Assembly: GCA_032622095.1 (NCBI GenBank)
Contig: CP136068.1
Span: 58,924,025 to 58,988,024, forward strand
Direction of reading: 5' to 3'
Length of the DNA: 64,000 bases
DNA from: Siphonodentalium dalli
Taxonomy: Eukaryota; Mollusca; Scaphopoda; Gadilida; Siphonodentaliidae
The notes under the pieces are model-generated. The model made no database searches. It was not told the DNA's origin and saw only the letters and a program-made list of their open reading frames with translations. Positions 56,350 to 64,000 of this stretch are shown here, piece by piece (the stretch's first letter is position 1; every line of letters begins with the position of its first letter). Both the position numbers and the translations under genes were made by a program.

Positions 56350-56964
56350 ATGTTCGAACCCCAGCAAGCACAGCATTGGACAGACATGTATTTTTCCCTA
56401 TACCCAAACGATCAATGTATGAAAGTGGAAGAAGATGGGTACTCTGAGGACTCGGATGATCGATGCGTGAATGTTACATCCGACATGTCACATGGATATG
56501 GATTAATACAGCCAATAACTGCAATATCGACATACCCGATCGTAGTTGTTCCATCCATGAAATATACCAGCAAACACAGCTCGCACACATGGGATGAACT
56601 GAATATGGAGGTAAACGGATCCTCTGAGAGTGGCCAGTCTGTCGTGTCACACGGAGATAGCCCGAAACAGATACTTGTTACAAAACCTCAAGTGACGGAG
56701 AGCGGGAAGGAAGTTGTCAGTATTGGAATATCATGCAGGGTGTTTGTCAACTTTGTTGGTTCTCGAGTGAGCGATGGCTGTATGAGTACACACCTGCGGG
56801 GGAAACATCTACACACAAACGTGATTACCGATACTAATGCGTGTGCCAATCAGTCATTTGATGTCGATGATAACTCCAAAGTTAAACCATGGGACAGATA
56901 TACATGTAATGCAAATTTGATCATAGGCAGGCATGTCAGTCGGTATAAAATGAGGAATCTATAA
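56350..56964 (+). CDS. Unrecognised 204-codon frame inside the LTR element
   Basis: An open frame in another register, hydrophilic and Ser/Asp/Val-rich, without recognisable domains. It lies between the protease-like remnant and the polypurine tract. It may be the protease-RT linker of the parent element, or simply a chance open frame in decayed sequence. I do not assign a function. Confidence 0.3.
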   Translation: MFEPQQAQHWTDMYFSLYPNDQCMKVEEDGYSEDSDDRCVNVTSDMSHGYGLIQPITAISTYPIVVVPSMKYTSKHSSHTWDELNMEVNGSSESGQSVVSHGDSPKQILVTKPQVTESGKEVVSIGISCRVFVNFVGSRVSDGCMSTHLRGKHLHTNVITDTNACANQSFDVDDNSKVKPWDRYTCNANLIIGRHVSRYKMRNL

Positions 56965-57274
56965 TCGGTTGCCTGTAGTGTTAAGCATGCACAACACAGT
57001 GTTGCCATTGAAGCATGTAGTTTTCTTATGCACAACTTACCAACATCTTGTGCATGACGGATTGTAATAGGAACAACTCGAATTTCAGACTGTAAGGATG
57101 TTCTTTAATTGTCGCAAGTCGGTCTTGACTGTCGGACTCAAATTAGCTGGTGATATAAATCACGTGCTGATCTATGTTTTACTTTGTCGATGTGTTTGTG
57201 TTCTTTTCTTCGTGTATAGCCAGTGTGACTAGCACGTCTATTATTTTTATTGACATTATATGATTCGATAAACA

Positions 57275-57299
57275 AGGAGAGGAGAGGAGAGAAAGAAAG
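57275..57299 (+). other. Polypurine tract of the second LTR element
   Basis: A run of only A and G (GGAGAGGAGAGGAGAGAAAG and neighbours) ends directly before TGGTTACGCC, the start of the 3' LTR. Confidence 0.8.
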
Positions 57300-57425
57300 T
57301 GGTTACGCCAGTGGGTTGTATCTAGTCGAGACTGTGTTTGGTTGTATTGTGTGTGACCGTCCAATTGCGGTCTCTATTATAACAAACCAGGGTTTCTCTC
57401 TCTCTTGGTTTGGGTCGGAAATCTT
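57300..57425 (+). repeat. 3' LTR, first part
   Basis: Matches 55403 onward. It ends in TGGGTCGGAAATCTT (57411-57425), which is the target duplication of the inserted LINE. Confidence 0.88.
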
Positions 57426-57592
57426 TTTATTTTTTTTTTTTATTTTTTTTTTTATTGATAAAGAAGAATAATAACAAAATAAAGAGACAAAATACATTCA
57501 CTCATTCATGCTCTCTGTCCAAAACATGGAAGAGTTTCACTCTTCCATGCCCTGGCCTACTTTCTTACCTGTGACATGCAATTAGAAAATAT

Positions 57593-58390
57593 TTAAAGCC
57601 ACACTATGTGTTAGGACAATTTTAACAGTCATCGTTCAACTTAAAAGCAAGACCAATAATCGATACTAGGTACTACCTTGATATATTTTTTGCCTGAAAA
57701 GGACTTTCTTTAGCAACAACAATGATAATAAAAAACAATAGATTATTTGTTTGTCTTCAGAATAACTTTAAATTTCCCTTATTAACCGGCTAAAGTGGTC
57801 GATGGTTTGCAATATTTAAAGGTGGATTATCTCTTTGTAAACATGTATTATATAGTTACCGGGGTATAAAATATTAGATTTGAATCGAAGACTCCTGTCC
57901 GGAAATGCTTCTATCGATTAATATTAATTTTATTTCGAATATTTTCTGGTCTAAAAAGGTGTGTTTGTTCAGCTAACGAACAATGGTGGTTACTGTTAAC
58001 AGAGACCAGAAATTATATTGTGCAATTTTGTCACAAATAAACGTTAATTAAACTCATTACCGCTTATATCTGTGGAACAAAACAATACAAACAACCAATC
58101 TGTGATATTTGACATTCGTTGCGTAGCCCTAGGAACAGCCCAGTGCTCTATATCGCAATACGGTCTCATCCGAATGGTCGGTTCTAAAAATAGTAACATA
58201 AATGGGCCCGATTTAATATTCGAAATAAAATCAATATTAATTGATAGAAGCTTTTCCGGACATAGGTCTTCAGTTTATATCTATTATTTTATACCCACGC
58301 AACTATTTAAAATTTGTTATTTAAAGAGATAATCCATCTTTAAGGTTTGCAGATTCAATGTTCCAACACTATGTGCAGCTTTAATTGATT
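57593..58390. mobile_element. Nested TIR element in the LINE 3' region
   Basis: The ends are TTTAAAGCCACACTATGTGTT on the left and, on the other strand, ATTAAAGCTGCACATAGTGTT on the right. A second inverted block pairs GGTGGATTATCTCTTT with AAAGAGATAATCCATC, and TCCGGAAATGCTTCTATC with its complement, giving arms of roughly 300 bases with interruptions. No transposase. The TSD was not resolved. Confidence 0.72.
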
Positions 58391-58717
58391 TAAGTTCTGA
58401 ATTTAACATAAACAGTTTAATTAGTAAATTTAACCATATTGAGACCGTATTGTGAATATTGCCTGGTTCGATAGCAAAGGGGAAAAATACACAACGCTCG
58501 CTTGAATTGCGTTTGGGACTGTGATTGTAAAATGTTGTGACGTGGTTACGCATACCATGTATATATTGACGTTCTTGTGGACTGTATTACTGGACCAATA
58601 AGAATGAGAATGATCGCTCGGGTACCGGGTAATTGATTTATGCTGTGTGTTGTTCGTGGTCACTGTTAAGGTAGGGTATACTTTGAGTCTGTAAAAAACA
58701 GGGTTTTTAATATTATA

Positions 58718-61700
58718 TTATTTTATTTTTAAGGCATTTCGAAGTGCCAGCCACTGATTATCGAAGTCGTGATTCATGTTACATTTTGCGTTGTATCTCT
58801 CGCATTCATACCTAAATTGAAGATCGCAAAGGAACGAGCGAAGCGACAGCTGTGTCGGTGTGAATTTGGTCCTATATATATATTGTTTCAACACTAGTAG
58901 GAAAAGGTTAATTTTTGAATATCTGTATTCATGATCGATACCTATAATGATATTCTTTTTTGTTAGATCAATTGGAAATTGGTTGTTTCTTGTCCATGTT
59001 TTAATTTCTAGTATAAAGGTTTGGACGTGGGGACAATCCCAGAAAATATGAGATATGGTTTCCTGTACATTTTGACAGCGATTGGAAAAATCGTCGAGTC
59101 TAAGGTTAGCCATCTTCAGAAATTTATTGGTACTAATAATTCGTGTGTTTATTCTGAATTGGAGCCACTGTAATTTCGTATCGGTTGTCGTTTTAAAGGG
59201 CATGCTAAAATATTCTTCCCAATTTTCTATCTTCTCGCCTATTTCGTATTCCCATTTTTGGCATGCATTCGGCATATTTTTCCCATTTGTTAGAGTTTTG
59301 TAAAATAATTGCCCGCCTTTTGCGTCACGGAGTATCGGAGCGAGATTGTTGGGTAGGAATGGACCAGCGCATCCGCACACAATCCCGTCCAAATACAGAT
59401 ACGATAGGCGAGAATCGCATGCGTTTTGATATGTCGATGCCGTCTGGAGAGTTTGGCGGGACCAGCATCCCGTCTCGATTTGCTCAGTCTACCCTTGATG
59501 CTATAAAGTGGTAGCCGCGGGCGCTTATATATAGAGTTGTTTTTATGAGCCATCAGGCCCCCGCGGCAGCGGTCGCTGGCGCGACCTGACTGCCTCGATA
59601 TCAATTTGAAAAAGGGGTGACGTTGCTTAACGCGCCTGCGGCGCTTCAATAACAGTTTGAATTTTTCCTATAGTGTTTTTGAAACGTGTCTCTTTGTGGT
59701 GTCATTCTTTTGGTATGATTTTTTACTAAATAACGGGTATATTAGAGTTACATTTCTTTGAATTTTACAATCGAAACATAGTATAAGATATTCGCATGCG
59801 ATGCTGAGTCACGCGGGACACGGCAAACTAAATCGCGCGCAAATTGGCTTGCGATTTTTCAGCATCCCACCCCATTTGGCATGCGATAGCGTTTGTACTA
59901 GGTGGAATGGACATGGCATACGGATTAAGCGTTGATTAAGAGAACTTGCCAATGAGAATATCTGACGCTTTATGTTGTTGATTGTTATGAAATCGACGCG
60001 GATGTTGAAAGTTGCATATAATGTGAATGGGGTATGGAATTTATTATCTGATTGGAATAGATCATTTATATAATATATTCCCGCATCTTTCCACGACTTC
60101 AAGTTGATCGACGAACCTCCGATTTTTATGTTCGGATTATTCCAGATAGTTGAGGCCATAATATTATCATTTGCATTATTTAGTCGCATAAATTTATACC
60201 ATGCGCGGAAGACGTCTCTCCAGAATGGATTTGCGAACTTGTCTGTTTGCTTTACAATATAATTTGCGTGGTATGTGAGAAGGAGTGGGTCGTTTAAGAG
60301 AGGGGTGGTATTGCATAGTGAAGCCCACTTCGATTGTTTGCAAATCAAACGTCGTATCCAGGTAATTTTCATGGCGGCATCAAAGTTTTCAACATTAATC
60401 ATCTTCAAACCTCCGTACATATGGTCAGCACATAATTGTTTTCTTTTTATTCTATCGCGTTTGGAATTCCAAATGAAATTATATAGACAGGTATTTAGGG
60501 CTTTCAAAAAGGCTGTATCCGGACTTGGGAGAGCTATAAATAGGTGTGTCAATTTAGGTAAGATTAGTGATTTGATAACTGTTATTCTACCTAAAGGGGT
60601 CAGGAGTCTGTGTTTCCAAATTTTTGTGGTCCTATCAATATCTTCGAGTTTATAACTGTAGTTTATATTCATGTTTGTTAAATTAGTGTCGAAATGAATG
60701 CCTAGAAAATTAAAGGTGTTTACGGTAGACAGGTTTAATTCCGAAAGCACTTGTCGTATTTTATTTTGTAAACTCAATCCCTATCCACGCTGCTTGACAT
60801 TTTTCAGGATTTATGCGCAGACCCGATACCCGAGCAAATTCGTCCAGTGTTAAGTACGATTCGCGTAGAATATTTTCAGAACCATCAAGTATGAGCGTCG
60901 TGTCGTCCGCATATTGTGTTATTTTGTACTCTGAACCGCCGAGGAAAATCCCTTTAATTGTATTGTTTTGTCGTATCATTAGCCCTAAAACTTCGGCACA
61001 GAGGAGGAAGATATACGGGGATATTGGGTCACCCTGGCGGCAGCCTCTCCCTAACATGAAGCTCTGAGAAATATGACCATTAATCACAATAGATGAACTG
61101 GCATTCTCGTACAAAATTGATATCCATTTTTTTTACTGCATCTCCAAAATTAAAAAGGTCAAGACATTTTCTTATAAATGACCAGGAAACAGTGTCAAAT
61201 GCTTTTTCAAAATCGATAAGGAGTAGTAGGCCAGATTTATTTTCTTGCTGTGAATTATGTCATATATAAGTCGGGTGTTGTCACCTATATACCTACCAGC
61301 TAGAAACCCAGTTTGATCGGAGTTGATTATAGATGGGAGCACACGTTTTATTCTGTCAGCTATGCATGACGAGGCTAGTTTGTAGGATGTATTCAAGAGG
61401 GTGATGGGACGCCAGTTTTTTTATCATCTGCCTATTTTTATCCTTTTTTGGTATCAACGTTATAATGCCTTGTGTTTGTGTGATTGATAGCTCCCCCATT
61501 GAAAACGATTCATTGAGCGACTCTGTTAAGAAGGGGCCAAGGTCAGACCAATTTTTTTTATAAAATTCATAAGTGTATCCGGATGGCCCTGGGCTTTTAT
61601 TATTTTTGGTGGTCTTAAGCGCATCTGTTAATTCTTGCAAGGTTAAAGGTCCTTCAATACTCGAGGCCTGTATGGTGCTTAGTTTAGGAACGGTTCCATC

Positions 61701-63044
61701 GTTAAGAAGGGATTTTAAATCGCGATCGTCCATTGACCTATATGAATATAAATTAAGATAAAAATTTCGGACTTCTTTCGTGATTTCGGTTTGTTTTGTG
61801 ATTGTACTATCATTCGCCACTGTCAGGCTGGTCAGGGCTTTGGAAATGTAATTACGTTTTTCTAAATTTAGAAAATATTTTGTTGGTTTTTCGCCTTCCT
61901 CTATCCATTTTGCACGAGATCTAACCATGGTTCCGCGGATTGTTTCTCTTCGCATTGCTTCCATTTCGACTTCTACTTTTTCTAAGTCTTCCATTATTTT
62001 TTGCTTTTCTTCAGAGCTATATGATGGATGCTCAAGATCAGAAATAATTTTTGCCTTTTTTAATGTTAGATTTTTCTCAATTTTTATTCGCTCACGTTTT
62101 CGATTTGCAGAAAATCGTATAGTAGCGCCTCTGATATCAAGCAACACTGCGTCGAGAAATAGCCGTTTTCCAATGGAGCAATTTTTAATGCTTTTTTCCT
62201 CATTTGAGGAGTAAGAATATCTTATTTTGTTTTCAGCTATGATTCCTTTTACTAAGTCGACATATTCTCTACAGTATAACAGAGAATTATTAAATTTCCA
62301 AAAACCTGGACCAGTCTTGATGTCACTGACGTTTAATGGGAGTGAAATAATAGAATGATCTGTTTTGTATCCGGGTAAAATTGTCGGTCCTTTTCCCACT
62401 AGATTAAGGAGGTCCTCCGAAATTAAAAAGTAATCTAGCCTCGCCATTTTAACTGGGGATTTTCTTCTCCACGTATATCGTCTTTCTTGTTTGTTAAATA
62501 ATCTCCACACGTCAACTAGTTCGAGGCTGCCGGAAAGGTCCGCAACTTCATTTTGGGCGCGGGGGTTGTTTAAATGTTTGTAGTTATAAGTGTCTAAGTC
62601 TTGTTTCTGTACCAGATTCCAGTCTCCACACATGATTATTTGCATGTTCCCAATCTGGGTAATTAATTTTTTTAGGTTAGAGTAAAATGCTGGATTATCT
62701 TCATTTGGCCCATACAAGTTCACCAAACTTAAACGTATATTTTCTATGGTTATGTCGAGTATAATAAAATTTCCACCAGAATCTTTATGTGTTTCGTGGA
62801 TACTATATTCAAAGTTATTTCTAAATAGAATAGCTACACCTCTAGCCTGGGAAGTATAAGATGACATTATCGCTTTGCATCCCCATTCTGTTTCAATACA
62901 CCTTTCCATGTGTTTAGTGAAATGTGTGTCTTGCAAGCAATATATCGAGCCCTCCATGTTACGAATGTGGTGAAAGACGTCTCGGCGTTTCTCGGCTTGG
63001 TTAAGTCCACGGCAGTTCAGAGACAAAATTTTAATAGTACTCAT
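58718..63044 (-). pseudogene. L1-Tx1-like LINE ORF2 (endonuclease, RT, C-terminal knuckle)
   Basis: Starts at ATG 63044. The APE endonuclease shows ILSLNCRGLN, LQDTHF, MCGDWNLV, ARLDYFLIS and KTDHSIISL. The RT follows (NNKSPGPSGYTYEFYKK) and the frame breaks near 61395 in a run of A (minus strand). QTGFLAGRYIGDN follows, then motif A DFEKAFDTVSW near 61215, motif B GRGCRQGDPISPYIFLL and motif C QYADDTTLIL near 60905. The thumb region continues to 59809. After a damaged GC-rich stretch, the C-terminal part (59392-58718) has CQNVQETISHIFWDC, the L1/Tx1-type Cys-His knuckle. At least three breaks; inactive. Confidence 0.9.
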
Positions 63045-63810
63045 TGATATTATATGCGGACGCCCTAGCTGCCGAACCAGAAATGTGTACTATTTGGTAA
63101 TGTATACGGTACATATATATGCATATAACATTATGGTACATTTTGATGTCACATTCATTCGTACTAAGAAAAGAGACACATGCATAACAAAGGTAGAGTA
63201 CAGAAATAGCAAAAACAAAGACAAATACATACCGGTTGAAGGTTGTTGTCAGCTTGGATGGACAACACTGACCGCCCAGTGGTGGCAATATATAATATAG
63301 GTTAGGGCAATTGGCTTGCCACAACCCCGGGAAAAATAAATAAATAAAAAGGGGCTACATACATATACACGAAGACATTAAAGTGTAGTGAAAAAGATTC
63401 TGATTACCTGCTATAATAACATAATTATTTATACCATGATATATCCTGACCACAATACCTACACGAGTCAGCACATACATATATTTATTGAGTAAGTATT
63501 ATATTATCTATTTTACTCATGTGAAGTGGTGCTCCAGGCAGAACAAACTACATAGGATGAAATACCAATTAAGACAGGGGTCAATATCAGCACCCTGTTT
63601 GAAAGTGTGGTATATTCTACATTATATTATATGTAATCCAGAGTGCCTTTCAAGTCTTGAATAAAATGAAACTGTTCATGGAGAAAATGACAGCACATTT
63701 GTTAAATCTGGACGTTTTGAGCATATAGTTGACTTCAGTCAGTCCGCTATATTTAGATACTCGGCAAACCGATCGATAAATGGACAAATTCCAACAATTA
63801 TTAACACTTA
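63045..63810 (-). other. LINE sequence upstream of ORF2
   Basis: No ORF1 is recognisable. Short frames here lack motifs. It is probably the ORF1-ORF2 spacer and truncated 5' end of the LINE. Confidence 0.5.
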
Positions 63811-63825
63811 TGGGTCGGAAATCTT

Positions 63826-63923
63826 GACCGCGTGTATTATTGTCTCATTCTAATAAATACTCATTTGATCGAATATTGTCATTCTGTGTTGGTTACCCGA
63901 CTATGTAGCTACATAAGTAATGG
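63826..63923 (+). repeat. 3' LTR, second part
   Basis: Continues the LTR after the LINE and its TSD copy (GACCGCGTGTATTATTGTC to ACATAAGTAATGG). Past 63923 the sequence is unrelated flank (CGTTCCTCATC). Confidence 0.88.
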
Positions 63924-64000
63924 CGTTCCTCATCTCCCCAATAACGACCCTTACCGTTTATAAGCTCCAGCAGTGGACCAATGAAGATATTTCTATTTTA

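Larger units (their letters stand above)
57426..63810 (-). mobile_element. L1-Tx1-like LINE inserted in the 3' LTR
   Basis: A minus-strand LINE of 6,385 bases. On the plus strand its 3' tail appears as a T-rich run (57426-57455), and its 5' edge lies at 63810. TGGGTCGGAAATCTT occurs on both sides (57411-57425 and 63811-63825), a clean 15-bp target duplication. It carries a broken ORF2 and no ORF1, so it is 5'-truncated. A TIR element is nested in its 3' part (57593-58390). Confidence 0.92.
55403..63923 (+). mobile_element. Degenerate LTR retroelement, 3' LTR split by a LINE
   Basis: A 221-base 5' LTR (55403-55623), a primer-binding-site-like word, ~1.65 kb of internal sequence with a protease-like remnant, a polypurine tract and a 3' LTR (57300-57425 plus 63826-63923, 224 bases). 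The two LTRs are nearly identical, so insertion was fairly recent. The internal region lacks RT, RNase H and integrase, which makes it a short non-autonomous derivative, probably of a Gypsy-like element. Confidence 0.78.

Noticed and set aside
56350-56964. Assigning the 204-codon frame to RT or another Pol domain
   Set aside because: No RT, RNase H or integrase motif is visible; it is kept only as an unrecognised frame.

Overview
This window is a repeat-dominated stretch of an AT-rich animal genome. Its retrotransposon types (Penelope-like with a GIY-YIG domain, CR1/L2-like, L1-Tx1-like, Gypsy-like), short interspersed TIR elements and Helitron-like elements with minisatellite cores suggest a marine invertebrate. 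A lophotrochozoan such as a mollusc fits best, but that is inference. I find no recognisable host gene. Nearly every credible reading frame belongs to a mobile element, and the only long intact frames (600 and 1161 codons) are the two ORFs of a young LINE.

Layout. Positions 1-12170 hold a tRNA-derived SINE, a TIR element, and two diverged copies of a ~2.5-kb composite repeat (about 2570-4998 and 6112-8748), with a third fragment near 11340-12000. From 12175 to 42594 the sequence reads as a set of nested insertions. The outermost is a small TIR element full of TTCGAA palindromes (TSD GATAAC). A CR1/L2-like LINE lies inside it (12677-42536, probable 16-bp TSD). That LINE carries two insert blocks. 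The first holds a 5'-truncated Penelope-like element and four head-to-tail Helitron-like units (to 19358). The second is an 18.8-kb TIR element (22043-40815, TSD TCGCTC) that splits the LINE reverse transcriptase. Inside it lies a full-length LINE (29564-36443) flanked by 2,212-bp direct repeats in which I found no difference.

From 42600 to 46650 there are minisatellites, long inverted repeats and GCGCTTAAGCGC-type palindromes. From about 47066 to 52680 there is an internally deleted Gypsy-like element whose gag is split by a LINE fragment and whose 3' LTR is split by a 3.2-kb fold-back element full of CTTAAG palindromes (TSD CAGCAA). A GATATC palindrome array follows at 53014-53530. From 55403 to 63923 there is a degenerate LTR element whose 3' LTR is split by a 6.4-kb L1-Tx1-like LINE on the minus strand (15-bp TSD).

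The most interesting pattern is a set of elements with ends of the type TAYGG..GCC and 6-bp TSDs. Most are packed with short perfect palindromes built on a different six-base core in each element (TTCGAA, CTTAAG, GATATC), and they range from about 0.4 to 18.8 kb. All calls come from reading the sequence; no database search was run.
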